Below, piece by piece: positions 8,363 through 17,432 of a stretch of DNA of 64,000 bases; within the stretch, counting starts at the first letter, position 1; each line of letters begins with the position of its first letter. Made by a program: the position numbers and the translations under genes. Source of the DNA: Methanospirillum lacunae (GTDB lineage Archaea > Halobacteriota > Methanomicrobia > Methanomicrobiales > Methanospirillaceae); assembly GCF_046195335.1 (NCBI RefSeq), contig NZ_CP176093.1; one strand, given 5' to 3'. The notes under the pieces were generated by a model. The model had not been told where the DNA came from and searched no databases. It saw only the letters and a program-made list of their open reading frames with translations.

Positions 8363-9796
8363 TTAGAGTGATCTCTTTCTGAGATCAACACGTCTTTTCT
8401 TTGCCCGCGATGATGGTCTCTTTCCACCGCCCCGGAAATAAAGAATTCCAAGTAAAATTAGTACCACAAGAATGATGATCCCGACATCCATCCATGGGAA
8501 TGGAGTTGTTGTCTTGTCTTTCTCTTTTGGACTCAAGACAAGAATTACCGGGGATGAGACAGGAGGAATAATAGTTGTATTATTTTGTAGATACCCTGAC
8601 AGGTTTGCCCCAATATGATAAGTCTGGTTTTCTATAAGGCTAAGGGTCGCTGTTCCATTGTTGTTGCTTGCAGCAACCTGTGAACCGTTTACCATAACTG
8701 AAGCATTGGGAAGAATTTTCCCCTGATTATCCCGGATCAGAACAGGTACTGAAATGAGGTCAGGAGAGAGATCAAAGATAATGTCAGAGTTATTTGATGT
8801 GAGATCAAGGCTCCTGCTTTCAGGTTTGTAGCCTTTTTTACTCACACTGAAAAGATAAGACCGTATCTCTAGATCAGGGATAGAGATTCTTCCATATTGG
8901 GTGGTAAGTCCAACTGAATTGCCATCTATCCGTACATCCGCTCCTTCAATAGGTTGTTTTGCAGGATCATATACCGAGACAAACACAGTAGATTTAAGTG
9001 GCACGATAACTACATCAAGAATTAAATCCTCTTCCCCAGGATTTTTCTGCAGGATTGTTTTCTCATATCCAGGTGATCTTGCCTCGATCATATGATCCAC
9101 ACCCCTGCTCATATTTGTGATCAGAATTCCTTTCGCATTTGTCTTCCCTGAATCTTTTCCGTCAGTCAGAATTTGAACATCAGGAACCGGATGCTTTGTA
9201 TCTGCATCCAGAACATGGAGAGAGATCCGATCACTTCTGATCATGGAGTACTGAGCCGCTGTATCCTCAAACCTGGTAACTAGTTTGTCCCTGATGGTTT
9301 GGTATATACCACCAGCGATTGTGAGATCATAAACCTGTTCAGTTCTGAGAGAAAGAAGAGCAGTTCCATTTGAATTAGTACGATTCTGTCCGATAGTCCC
9401 ATCCGGCAAACTCGCTTTCACTTGAATGTCAGGTAGGGGAAGAAGCGTATCAGCATCAAAAACCTGGATGGTATATGTGCAGTTGCGTATTTGAAGGGGG
9501 ACAAGGAGCAGGGTATCGTTTACAAGGGGCTTTCCCGTCCAGTCACGATATCCGGCCTTTGCAATCCTGAGAGTAGGAGGATACCCTTCATACGAGAGAT
9601 TGTATGTCCCATTCTCATTAGTTGTTGCAGCATACTCACCATTGGTGTAAATGAGTGCCTGAGGGATCGGTGCTGTTCGATCTGTCTGCTCAAATACCAT
9701 AATATTGAGACCACAAACTGGAAAGATAGCCAGAAGGCAGATCAGGAGGACAATCACTCCACCAGACACCAGTTTGTGTATCGTATGTTCCATCAA
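8363..9796 (-). CDS. Exported membrane-anchored protein with repeated carboxypeptidase-regulatory-like domains
   Basis: 477 residues: an N-terminal signal or anchor helix (about residues 10-30, VIVLLICLLAIFPVCG), then four to five repeated beta-sandwich units. Their signature is a hydrophobic strand, G, T/N, then G-Y such as AKAGYRDW, ARSPGYEK, VSKKGYKPE and ANLSGYLQN, with NGTA-type turns. A C-terminal membrane helix (about 435-452) and a strongly basic tail (RAKKRRVDLRKR) follow. The outside-facing domains are typical of adhesion or surface-assembly modules. Several N-x-S/T sites suggest glycosylation. No partner gene identifies its role. It lies 41 bases downstream of the AMP phosphorylase gene on the same strand. 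Confidence 0.72.
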   Translation of the reverse strand: MMEHTIHKLVSGGVIVLLICLLAIFPVCGLNIMVFEQTDRTAPIPQALIYTNGEYAATTNENGTYNLSYEGYPPTLRIAKAGYRDWTGKPLVNDTLLLVPLQIRNCTYTIQVFDADTLLPLPDIQVKASLPDGTIGQNRTNSNGTALLSLRTEQVYDLTIAGGIYQTIRDKLVTRFEDTAAQYSMIRSDRISLHVLDADTKHPVPDVQILTDGKDSGKTNAKGILITNMSRGVDHMIEARSPGYEKTILQKNPGEEDLILDVVIVPLKSTVFVSVYDPAKQPIEGADVRIDGNSVGLTTQYGRISIPDLEIRSYLFSVSKKGYKPESRSLDLTSNNSDIIFDLSPDLISVPVLIRDNQGKILPNASVMVNGSQVAASNNNGTATLSLIENQTYHIGANLSGYLQNNTTIIPPVSSPVILVLSPKEKDKTTTPFPWMDVGIIILVVLILLGILYFRGGGKRPSSRAKKRRVDLRKRSL

Positions 9797-9837
9797 TCCC
9801 TCCCTATCTTAATGTGTAGTCATTTTCATACTGAAGA

Positions 9838-11394
9838 TCATTCAACACCGTTGTTACGCTGTTTTGAGGGAAGCCATTCCCGCTGGTTTGGAACACGGTC
9901 CATAAGCATACCTTCCACAATAACAGGACGTAGTGTTCTTGCAGTCTCAAGGGCTTTCTCAAGTCTCCATTTTCGCTCTGCGTATAAAGTAAATATTGGA
10001 TCTCCACGTTTGAGACGTGTTCCTGGTTTCGCATGGATGTAGAGACCTGCACCATGATCATTTGGAGCTCCTGCCACACGTGCAATTGTAATCAGAGACT
10101 TATTATTGAGATCCACGACATATCCGTCACGCTCGGCTTTAACAATATGGAAGAACTCACCAAGTTTAACCAGATCTGAAGTTATTTCTGGATTGCCACC
10201 CTGAATAGCAATGATATCCTTCATCTTCTTCAGGGCTTTCCCTGACTTGAGAAGATCAAGAGCAAGGGCAGATCCCTCACCCCGGTTTGCTTTCCCTGCC
10301 AGTTCAAGTGCTATCCCCGCAATCTCAGTGCTCTTCTCAATCAGGGAGTTAGGTGACTCAGATCCTTCCAGAATGGCAAGAGCCTCTTTCACCTCTAATG
10401 CCGGACCGATTGCCCGTCCAACCGGAGCGTCACCATAAGTCAGGGCACATTCAACACGCATTCCAAGCCTATCACCGATCTCGATGAACGATTGAGCCAG
10501 TTTACGGCCTTCAGGTATAGAATGAACCTTACAATTTTTACCAACTGGAATGTCAATGGCAACAACATCAGCTCCAACAGCAAATTTCTTCGCCATGACA
10601 CTTGCAATCATCTGCCCAATCTGATCAATTTTGAATGGATACTCCTGAATGATAATCTTGTCATCTGCCGGAGCAATGTTGGTTGCACCACCCCAGACAA
10701 TCACTCCACCAGCCTTCTGTGTCATCTGCTGAACTTCAGCGGCCGAAAATTCAACAGGTGCCAAAACTTCCATCAAATCTGCAGATCCTCCAGCCCCTGT
10801 AATTGCACGGGAACTGGTCTTTGGGATAAGTAAGCCTGCAGCTGCTATGATGGGCACCACAAGAAATGTTATTTTGTTTCCTGGAACTCCACCTATTGAA
10901 TGTTTATCAACAATAGGTCCTGTGTGAAACTCAAGTCGATCACCAGTCTCTACCATCGAACGGGTAAGTGATTCTATCTCATCAATATCCAGGTTGTTGA
11001 TATAGGAACAAATAACAAAGGCGGTAATCTCACTTGGTGAAAGATTGTCATGAACAATATCCGTTACAATCATTTTGATCTCTTCACGTGAGAGACGCTC
11101 ACCCTCCATCTTTTTTCTGATGTAATCCAGAGATACTGGACGGTCAGATACTCTGACTTCTACAGATTCGCCATCTTTTACCTGTAACTGCTCGTTACTC
11201 TGATGATATATACCAAGTTTTCCTTGTTTAATAAGAGTGGAAGTAGTTTCTACATAATCTGCGATAGAGAATCCTGTTGAAAGATTTGTTATTACAACCC
11301 GGTCTCCAGGAAAAACACCCAGGGTTTTTGCATCCTGCTGATGCAGGAGCACACCCCGTGCAGCAATATCAACGAGGCGTACGGCTAGTTTCAT
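9838..11394 (-). CDS. deoA: AMP phosphorylase
   Basis: Archaeal thymidine-phosphorylase-like enzyme that phosphorolyses AMP (also CMP and UMP) to ribose-1,5-bisphosphate. This is the first step of the archaeal AMP degradation pathway to RuBP and 3-phosphoglycerate. The 518-residue chain has the extra N-terminal domain of the archaeal type (about residues 1-85), the KHSIGGVPGNK phosphate motif, the glycine-rich SSRAITGAGGSADLMEVL segment and the C-terminal barrel-sandwich part ending GDPIFTLYAERKWRLEKA. The length fits the family. No other gene of the pathway (e2b2-like isomerase, RuBisCO III) is in the window. Confidence 0.93.
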   Translation of the reverse strand: MKLAVRLVDIAARGVLLHQQDAKTLGVFPGDRVVITNLSTGFSIADYVETTSTLIKQGKLGIYHQSNEQLQVKDGESVEVRVSDRPVSLDYIRKKMEGERLSREEIKMIVTDIVHDNLSPSEITAFVICSYINNLDIDEIESLTRSMVETGDRLEFHTGPIVDKHSIGGVPGNKITFLVVPIIAAAGLLIPKTSSRAITGAGGSADLMEVLAPVEFSAAEVQQMTQKAGGVIVWGGATNIAPADDKIIIQEYPFKIDQIGQMIASVMAKKFAVGADVVAIDIPVGKNCKVHSIPEGRKLAQSFIEIGDRLGMRVECALTYGDAPVGRAIGPALEVKEALAILEGSESPNSLIEKSTEIAGIALELAGKANRGEGSALALDLLKSGKALKKMKDIIAIQGGNPEITSDLVKLGEFFHIVKAERDGYVVDLNNKSLITIARVAGAPNDHGAGLYIHAKPGTRLKRGDPIFTLYAERKWRLEKALETARTLRPVIVEGMLMDRVPNQREWLPSKQRNNGVE

Positions 11395-11486
11395 GCCATA
11401 AAATTGATGTTGGATCCTATTTAGTGCATTGGAACATTCAAAGCCGTGAAAACACAGAAAACTCCCTAACAGGAGATCAACACAAA

Positions 11487-11514
11487 CAAAAAAAGAGGAT
11501 TTTGGTTTTCAACC
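11487..11514 (-). terminator. Terminator of the S-layer gene
   Basis: Reading the minus strand, the S-layer stop codon is followed by a small GGTT/AACC hairpin and then a run of seven T. This is consistent with termination of a strongly expressed gene. Confidence 0.5.
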
Positions 11515-14187
11515 TTAGTTCCGGCGCAGTGCAAAGAATGCTACTGCTCCGAGGCCTGCGAGTGCTGCCATTGCGCCAAATCCTGGTGACTTCTTGGTCG
11601 GTTCAGGGGTTGGAACGGTGGTTGCCTTCTCGGTTGGCTTTGCGGTTGCTGCTGCAGTTGTTGCTACAGCGGTTGGCTTCTCGGTTGGAGTTGCGTTCTG
11701 CTGAGTAACATTTGCTGCTGGTGCTGCTGCAGTTGCGTTCTTGGTTGCGTTAACTGCTGGTGCTGCTGGGGTGACTTTTGCTGCCGGCTCTTTTGCTGCT
11801 GCCGGAGCGCCGCCTGCCTCAACAACGTTGAACAGTGAAGTCTCAACTGTATCAACAGTTACACCGGAAACACGGACGATGTACTCGTCTGGCTTGAAGG
11901 TGGATGCGTCAACGCTGAAGCTCCACTTGTTCAGACCGTCAGTGCCCTGCTGGACCTTGACAGTTCCGGTTGCGCCGCTGAACTCACCGCTCTGTGACTT
12001 ATCGGTCGGCTTGAATGAGGATGAAGTAACCTCAACGAGCAGATCGTTGTCGTCGTATGCCAGGTTGGTGGTACCTGCGATCTCGAACTTGGAACCTACC
12101 TTCTGCTCACCGATCGGGTTGATGGTGATCTTGGGCTCCTCTACGAGGAACTGGAGCTTGGTGTAGGTGTCGTCTACCATGGCGTTGTTGATTGCCTGGA
12201 TAAGTGCCTCTGCCGCATCAGTACCCTGGAGTGCACCCTGTCCGCCGATCTTGAAGAGCTGTGATCCACGGGTTGGGTATGAACCGAGTACGTTCTGTGG
12301 GTTGAGTGGGTTGTCCGGGTAGATGTCGAATTCGTTGTTGTACATTGGGTGCTGGACGACTACGAAGTACTGACCTGCATAGAGGCTCTTGGTAGTTTCC
12401 TTGGTAACCTCGTACTCGAACGACATGTCATCGTTCACGGATTCGGTTGCGTAGATAACCTTGTTCTTACCGAGGATCCACAGTGCAACTCCCAGTGATG
12501 GGTCGCCTTCTGCAGTACCTCTGACGTAGAGCTTGTCACCCTTTGCAACGACTGAGCCGGATGCAGTTGCCTGGATGTATGGCTTCTTGATCACGAGTGA
12601 GACAGTGTCGTACTGTGCATCATTCAGGTGATCCTTGTCGTTTGGTGCGCTAACCGCGTAGATAGTGTAGGTTCCTGCATCCATCTCGAGGTTTGCAGTC
12701 TGCCACTTGTACTCGTAAGTGTCGTCATCCTGAACATCAGCTACATCAAAGGACTGTGGCTGGTTGTTGTTGACTTCTTTCTTTGGAGACTTGAGCATTG
12801 CACCTGCGGTTGGGAGGTTTGGACCAGTGATGAAGAGATAGGTAGTGTCAGTCTCGGAGTTAGTTCCGGAGAGTTTGACTTCCTCACCAAGGTAGTAGCT
12901 CTGGTCGCCTGCAGCGACGATGGTAACATCGCCCTTCTCTACCTTGATATCGACCTCATCGGACTTGTACTGGTTGCCGGACTTGCGCTCGACACGAACG
13001 GTGTACTTCTTGTCCTTGGTGTCTTTGGTTGTCTTGAACTCAACGGTTCGGGTACCACTGGAATTGAGTTTTACCTGCGCGTAGCACTTGGTTCCATGGT
13101 AGTCGGGGTCGTCGGGGACATCTTGCTTAACGCTCTTCCCTGCGCCACCCTCGTACTGGTATTTTCCAATCTCGTATGGGCCTGCTGGGTCATCCTGCTT
13201 GACGTTGTCCTGAGTGGTCAGGATCATCGGAGGCTGATCGCCAGTTGCACCGGTCATGGAGTTGGTTCCCTTAACCCAGAGAATGTACTCTGCATTTGGA
13301 ACACCAGTGATGGTGACGGAGAACGGATTGCCACGGACTACTGTGTCCTTGTTGGCTTCGATCTTTACTTGATCGGTGGCAATCTGAACGCTCTTTACAG
13401 CGGAAACAGTCTTTCCGGTGTAGTCCGAGCCATCTGGTGCCTTGTACATATCCTTCATTGCATTGGCGTTACACTCTGCCCAGACCGTGTACACACCAGC
13501 CTTGTACAGGCGGTTGTTGTTCTGGTCTTCGGCTGCGGTGTTCCACCCGTCGTTCTTTGCGAACTTGGTGTGGTCACTGCCTTCTCCAACCCAGTACCAG
13601 AGTTGCTGGTTGACGGTCAGAGCATTAAGTGGCCATGATTTGCCGTTGTTTCCAACAAGCTGCTGGTATACACCGCCGTCTGAGGTCTTGACCTTCAGCT
13701 TGAACGGACCATCAGCTGCCTGGTACCCTGGACGGGTTGCAAGGCTCTGCATGTTGGTCTCAACTGCAAAGTTAGCGTAGTTGCCGACTGGAATTGCCTT
13801 GCCGGTGATATCCTCACCTGCGGTTGCATCCCAGATCTTAAGACTGAGAGAAGGCTCCTTCACGTTGAAGGCTGGGGAACCCTTTACAGTCCCATTCCAC
13901 TGGTACCAGATACCGGTCTTACCGACAAAGATGTCTGGTGAAACGTAGAATGCTTTGTTATCGCTAACTGTCTGAATGTCAGCAGGCTGCTCAGTATCTG
14001 AGTTGCTGCCTGGCTGCCACCATGCAATCTGCTTGGCGCCGCCGGTTGCTGCGCTCACATCAAGGTTCTTTTCTCCAAGGAAGATATCTCCTCCCTGGCT
14101 GACCTTGTTGAGGGCTGCAGATGCCGGAAGTGCAATAAATGCACATGCGACAAGCACCATCATTAAAACTACTATTCGTGCGTTCAT
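11515..14187 (-). CDS. Large S-layer protein (DUF3821 type) with PGF-CTERM anchor signal
   Basis: 890-residue surface protein. The frame is open from 14370, but the start is the ATG at 14187, which has the strong site GGAGGAC 6 bases upstream and begins a signal peptide (MNARIVVLMMVLVACAFIALPASA). The N-terminal domain (GGDIFLGEKNLDV, then FYVSPDIFVGKTGIWYQW) matches the DUF3821 S-layer-associated family of Methanomicrobiales. Several Ig-like beta domains follow, then a low-complexity Ala/Thr/Pro stalk from about residue 800 and the C-terminal tripartite signal SPGFGAMAALAGLGAVAFFALRRN. That signal is a PGF-type motif cut by archaeosortase, which attaches proteins to lipid. Codon choice is strongly biased, as expected for abundant protein. 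It is the likely main or major cell-wall protein. Confidence 0.88.
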   Translation of the reverse strand: MNARIVVLMMVLVACAFIALPASAALNKVSQGGDIFLGEKNLDVSAATGGAKQIAWWQPGSNSDTEQPADIQTVSDNKAFYVSPDIFVGKTGIWYQWNGTVKGSPAFNVKEPSLSLKIWDATAGEDITGKAIPVGNYANFAVETNMQSLATRPGYQAADGPFKLKVKTSDGGVYQQLVGNNGKSWPLNALTVNQQLWYWVGEGSDHTKFAKNDGWNTAAEDQNNNRLYKAGVYTVWAECNANAMKDMYKAPDGSDYTGKTVSAVKSVQIATDQVKIEANKDTVVRGNPFSVTITGVPNAEYILWVKGTNSMTGATGDQPPMILTTQDNVKQDDPAGPYEIGKYQYEGGAGKSVKQDVPDDPDYHGTKCYAQVKLNSSGTRTVEFKTTKDTKDKKYTVRVERKSGNQYKSDEVDIKVEKGDVTIVAAGDQSYYLGEEVKLSGTNSETDTTYLFITGPNLPTAGAMLKSPKKEVNNNQPQSFDVADVQDDDTYEYKWQTANLEMDAGTYTIYAVSAPNDKDHLNDAQYDTVSLVIKKPYIQATASGSVVAKGDKLYVRGTAEGDPSLGVALWILGKNKVIYATESVNDDMSFEYEVTKETTKSLYAGQYFVVVQHPMYNNEFDIYPDNPLNPQNVLGSYPTRGSQLFKIGGQGALQGTDAAEALIQAINNAMVDDTYTKLQFLVEEPKITINPIGEQKVGSKFEIAGTTNLAYDDNDLLVEVTSSSFKPTDKSQSGEFSGATGTVKVQQGTDGLNKWSFSVDASTFKPDEYIVRVSGVTVDTVETSLFNVVEAGGAPAAAKEPAAKVTPAAPAVNATKNATAAAPAANVTQQNATPTEKPTAVATTAAATAKPTEKATTVPTPEPTKKSPGFGAMAALAGLGAVAFFALRRN

Positions 14188-14332
14188 TACATGTCCTCCG
14201 AACAATCCGATTGTTCGAAAAGCACTGATCCAATAAACATCGCTGATCCAGACGATGTTTAACAGACTTTGTGCCACATACTCCGAGATAATCGAAGTAT
14301 GACTAGATATTTGTGAACCCCATATTATATCC
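14188..14332 (-). promoter_or_regulatory. S-layer promoter and leader with three hairpins
   Basis: Reading the minus strand, a TATA-like element GGATATAATATG lies at about 14323-14333. About 27 bases later, where transcription should start, three hairpins follow in tandem. Hairpin 1 at 14277-14301 has a ten-pair stem with loop TTATC. Hairpin 2 at 14234-14261 has arms TAAACATCG and CGATGTTTA. Hairpin 3 at 14199-14217 has arms CGAACAA and TTGTTCG and ends just before the ribosome binding site GGAGGAC. The whole leader is about 115 bases. The structure would fit an mRNA-stabilising or translation-controlling leader. Confidence 0.65.
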
Positions 14333-14525
14333 TTTCTGGTTTCGTTAAGAAGAAAAAAGGCGAGAATCAATGTCTAAACACTGTAGAATCCTCCAGGCCC
14401 AAATATTTCTGATCAATAGGTTCGGCTTTACCACCGATGCTGAACCAATAAACCAAGTCTGGAAAACTTCCATATCGCGCAACATACAGGATGAAAAGAT
14501 CTAGAGAAATGATCTTGTAAACAGC

Positions 14526-14540
14526 ACAATTATATACTTC
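14526..14540 (+). promoter_or_regulatory. TATA element of the tRNA-Gln gene
   Basis: TTATATACTT is centred about 33 bases upstream of the first tRNA base, the usual archaeal promoter spacing. Confidence 0.5.
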
Positions 14541-14565
14541 GAGTTAGAAAAATATGGAGGCACGA

Positions 14566-14638
14566 AGCCCGATAGTGTAGAGGTCAATCATACGAGGCTC
14601 TGGACCTTGTGACAGCAGTTCGAATCTGCTTCGGGCTA
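14566..14638 (+). tRNA. tRNA-Gln (anticodon CTG)
   Basis: 73-base cloverleaf with acceptor arms AGCCCGA/TCGGGCT, anticodon stem CGAGG/CCTTG (one G-T pair), loop CTCTGGA and T arm GCAG-TTCGAAT-CTGC. Its last three bases (14636-14638) are also the complement of the flpA stop codon on the other strand. Confidence 0.93.
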
Positions 14639-15250
14639 TAATTCTTTTAAATCTCTTTTTTTACAGACAATTGCTGCATGATCACGATGATACCTATCAA
14701 GCCATGTTACTTTGATATCATCAAGACCTGCATTCTGTAATTTAGAAACGGCTTTACTGCAAATCTGTTCAGGATCCTCTTGGGTAGCAACACTCCTCGT
14801 TTTTAGCATTAAAATTAAATAACCACCGGATTTCAGGAAAACCAGATTATTTAAAACGATTTCCACCTGTTCTTTCTGTGCAATATCCTGGTAAAGCAGA
14901 TCAACTGTGCTGACAAAAGGAGCGTAGACAAGAGGGGTTGCTGCATCAGCAGGAATTGGAAGAATGTTCATCCTATTATTACATACATCAAGCAACTTCG
15001 CAAGGGGTTCTGGAGCAATCTCAACCGCATACACGACATCTGCATAATCAGCGATAAACGACACTGTTGTTCCGGATGCAGCACCAAGGTAAAGAATTTG
15101 ATCCGTTTTTATAATCTCCGGTCCAGAACCAAGATAATAGAGTGCAGCTAATTTGCTTCTCTCCGGTGGCCAGACACGAAGGGGCCCAATCATCCTGTCT
15201 CCTTTGATTGCCTTTCCGGTAGAGCACAATATCCCATCCTGCCAGATCAA
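14636..15250 (-). CDS. flpA: Fibrillarin-like rRNA/tRNA 2'-O-methyltransferase
   Basis: SAM-dependent catalytic subunit of archaeal C/D-box ribonucleoproteins, directed by guide RNAs. The 204 residues include the PPERSKLAALYYLG segment, motif I ILYLGAASGTTVSFIAD (residues about 52-68), the VYAVEIAPEPL strand and DLLYQDIAQKEQ. It overlaps the upstream nop5 gene by 4 bases, the usual archaeal nop5-flpA pair. Its stop codon lies over the 3' end of the convergent tRNA-Gln gene. It is slightly shorter than many archaeal fibrillarins (about 230) because of a short N-terminus. Confidence 0.95.
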   Translation of the reverse strand: MIWQDGILCSTGKAIKGDRMIGPLRVWPPERSKLAALYYLGSGPEIIKTDQILYLGAASGTTVSFIADYADVVYAVEIAPEPLAKLLDVCNNRMNILPIPADAATPLVYAPFVSTVDLLYQDIAQKEQVEIVLNNLVFLKSGGYLILMLKTRSVATQEDPEQICSKAVSKLQNAGLDDIKVTWLDRYHRDHAAIVCKKRDLKEL

Positions 15251-16140
15251 GATTTCTTCCCCGCCTTTTCAATTCTTAATTGTGCTCTTTCTAGAAATGC
15301 AGAGTCTATCGTACCTCGGTAATAATCAATCCTAAACGCAATTATAAGATTTGAAGCAAGAGTCCGGGAGATCTTTCCCCTGATCCTCCGGGATGCAGCA
15401 TGTATTCGCTTATGCTCAAATATAAGACCGTGTTTAGGAGGGGGAGATCCTGAAGACAGATGCGAGAAGAGAGCATTACGGGCTCCAAGAACCTGAATTT
15501 TTGAAGCAGGCATTCTGCACAAACGTTTCAGACTACCAGCCTCAAGCAACAACCTTGCAGCAACCAGAGGACCTACAATATTACTACAATTAGGGAGGAG
15601 TTTCTCACATCTCATTGAAATATCCCGGACGAGTTTACCCCTGCTCCCCTTCATGCTCACAAGATCACGACAGAGTAGCGAAATACCATCATTTCCGGTA
15701 CCTGATGCCATCTCCCTGATCGGATCTAACCCCTTTTTTTGCTTTACTGATGAATCCGAATCACTTTCTCTCATCGAGTCCCAGTTAATAATTTGTTCAG
15801 AAAGGCGACTCATCATCAGGTCCGTCTCACGAAGAACCAGCATAAGTTTTACCAGCCTGACTTCTTCAGATGAATTATACTTCTGCAACTTGTTCCTTGA
15901 CCACATTAGGCAGATTTCACGGAGATAAAAATAATAATCATCCTTATCCTTACAGATTCCTTTGGTAACTGCCTCCTTCCAGGTCGGTAGAATAGAGAGT
16001 TTTCCCCCATTTTCAATGAACCGGGAATAAAAAACAGTTGGAATAGGTAAAGTTGAATCCCTTTCAATCTTTAACTCATCATACCAATAGAAAGAAGAAA
16101 CATGCAGGTCATCAGTCTTTTCAGATTGTTTTGAATCCAT
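15247..16140 (-). CDS. nop5: Nop5 (C/D-box RNP scaffold protein)
   Basis: Scaffold that binds FlpA through its N-terminal part and L7Ae/guide RNA through its NOP domain. The frame is open further upstream, but I start at the ATG at 16138-16140 (MDSKQSEKTDDL), giving 297 residues, because the upstream stretch is the permease gene in another frame. The coiled-coil region covers about residues 85-155. The NOP domain (about 190-280) has GPLVAARLLLEAGSLKRL, the PASKIQVLGARNALF segment and PKHGLIF with RGKISRTLASNL. It is short for the family and lacks the long lysine-rich tail. ATG and the permease stop overlap as TGATG. Confidence 0.88.
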   Translation of the reverse strand: MDSKQSEKTDDLHVSSFYWYDELKIERDSTLPIPTVFYSRFIENGGKLSILPTWKEAVTKGICKDKDDYYFYLREICLMWSRNKLQKYNSSEEVRLVKLMLVLRETDLMMSRLSEQIINWDSMRESDSDSSVKQKKGLDPIREMASGTGNDGISLLCRDLVSMKGSRGKLVRDISMRCEKLLPNCSNIVGPLVAARLLLEAGSLKRLCRMPASKIQVLGARNALFSHLSSGSPPPKHGLIFEHKRIHAASRRIRGKISRTLASNLIIAFRIDYYRGTIDSAFLERAQLRIEKAGKKS

Positions 16141-17366
16141 CAGAAACCCCAAAGTCCAAGTGAATATAGAATAACCGGCAATGTTACAACCCCCATACAT
16201 GGTACCCGTGACAGATTCAGGAATCCTGGAATAAGACCTATTCCCGTGGCACATACTAGGATGAATAACCCAAAAGGACCACAGATCACCCCGCACAACA
16301 GGATCACAAATCCTGCAACCAGAGTATTCACCATTTTTCCATCCAATCCGGAGAACCATTTGGCACACGATGACATACTCAATGTAATCAGATACGCGGC
16401 ACCTGATGCAATGATAACGATAAGGAGGAGAACCGGAAATGAAGGGGGGTCTAGCGAGGAGATCATAACCATAACCCCGTTTCTGGTTCTTTCTATTCCA
16501 TAGAATGCAGCAAGACCCACAACCACATTTGCACATGCTGCTGCACCGGCGGCGACCAGGTATGTCCGCCTGTTTGTATCATATTTTATTCTTGCATTTA
16601 TCACAGCTGTCGCTGATGCCGTTGAAAGACCAGGGAGCCAACCAACCAACAACCCGGCAATTGTGCCTGAAAGTGAGGCATACAGAATACTTTTAGTCTC
16701 AAGTCCAAGATTTGCATACCGCTGCCGTGGAACCTGAGTATGGGAGGATACGATCAATACAGAAAGACCAAAAAGCCCGGTTAGAAGAGGCATCAAAACA
16801 GCACTCTCACCATTCAGGTTCCAGACAAGATATTGAAACCTGAATGCAAAAAGCCCGAGAAGGCCTGATGATGCAAAGATCAAAAGAGCCCAGAGAACTG
16901 ACCCTTCCTGAATAATTACCATCCCCATGATCAGAATCAGAAGAGGTCCACAGACCCAGTCAATATATGATTGGATGGGAGTCAGGAGAACATATGCCAG
17001 TATCGCCACCGGCACTCCGATAATTATACCATAAATACATCCAAGAGCAGATAGCCTGACAGCTTCTTCCCCTTTCCCTTCCAGTGTAAGAGCATGTGCC
17101 GGGAGCGTTGACAAGGCAGTCCCGGAATCAGGAATTCCAAAAAACGTAGACGGAATCAGATCTAGAAATGAGTGACCGATAAGCATGGAAATCAGTGCAG
17201 CAACAAGACCTTCAGCTCCGATTACGGGGAACAATACAGGAGAAAGACCTGCCATGATTCCTGCCATCGTGTTTGAATGAATGCCTGGAATAAGGCCACT
17301 GATAACACCACACACAAGCCCGAACATAAGCCCTGACAGAAGAGGAATCATAGGATTCTCATGCAT
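16140..17366 (-). CDS. TctA-like multi-spanning membrane protein
   Basis: 408-residue protein with about ten hydrophobic helices, resembling the large membrane subunit TctA of tripartite tricarboxylate transporters in the archaeal short form. The N-terminal signature GVISGLIPGIHSNTMAGI and a second, inverted-like copy GTIAGLLVGWLPGLSTASAT are the paired G-x-x-P-G motifs of that family. No periplasmic binding protein or small TctB subunit is present, so the substrate and mechanism are open. It is first in the unit with nop5 and flpA. Genes of unrelated function share this transcript. Confidence 0.75.
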   Translation of the reverse strand: MHENPMIPLLSGLMFGLVCGVISGLIPGIHSNTMAGIMAGLSPVLFPVIGAEGLVAALISMLIGHSFLDLIPSTFFGIPDSGTALSTLPAHALTLEGKGEEAVRLSALGCIYGIIIGVPVAILAYVLLTPIQSYIDWVCGPLLILIMGMVIIQEGSVLWALLIFASSGLLGLFAFRFQYLVWNLNGESAVLMPLLTGLFGLSVLIVSSHTQVPRQRYANLGLETKSILYASLSGTIAGLLVGWLPGLSTASATAVINARIKYDTNRRTYLVAAGAAACANVVVGLAAFYGIERTRNGVMVMISSLDPPSFPVLLLIVIIASGAAYLITLSMSSCAKWFSGLDGKMVNTLVAGFVILLCGVICGPFGLFILVCATGIGLIPGFLNLSRVPCMGVVTLPVILYSLGLWGF

Positions 17367-17432
17367 TATAAGTGTGAAGAGAGCTTAAAATAACCGCATA
17401 TCTGGTCTGCTGACCAGTGATCAGGGGAAGGC

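Noticed and set aside
12628..13638. 336-codon open frame on the plus strand
   Set aside because: It lies wholly inside the S-layer gene on the other strand and reflects that gene's strong codon bias. Its protein has no signal of its own and a Leu/Val/Cys-rich composition typical of antisense frames.
16141..16536. Upstream extension of the nop5 reading frame
   Set aside because: It overlaps the TctA-like gene in another frame and gives Cys/Arg/Trp-rich nonsense. The Nop5 start at 16140 fits the gene junction.
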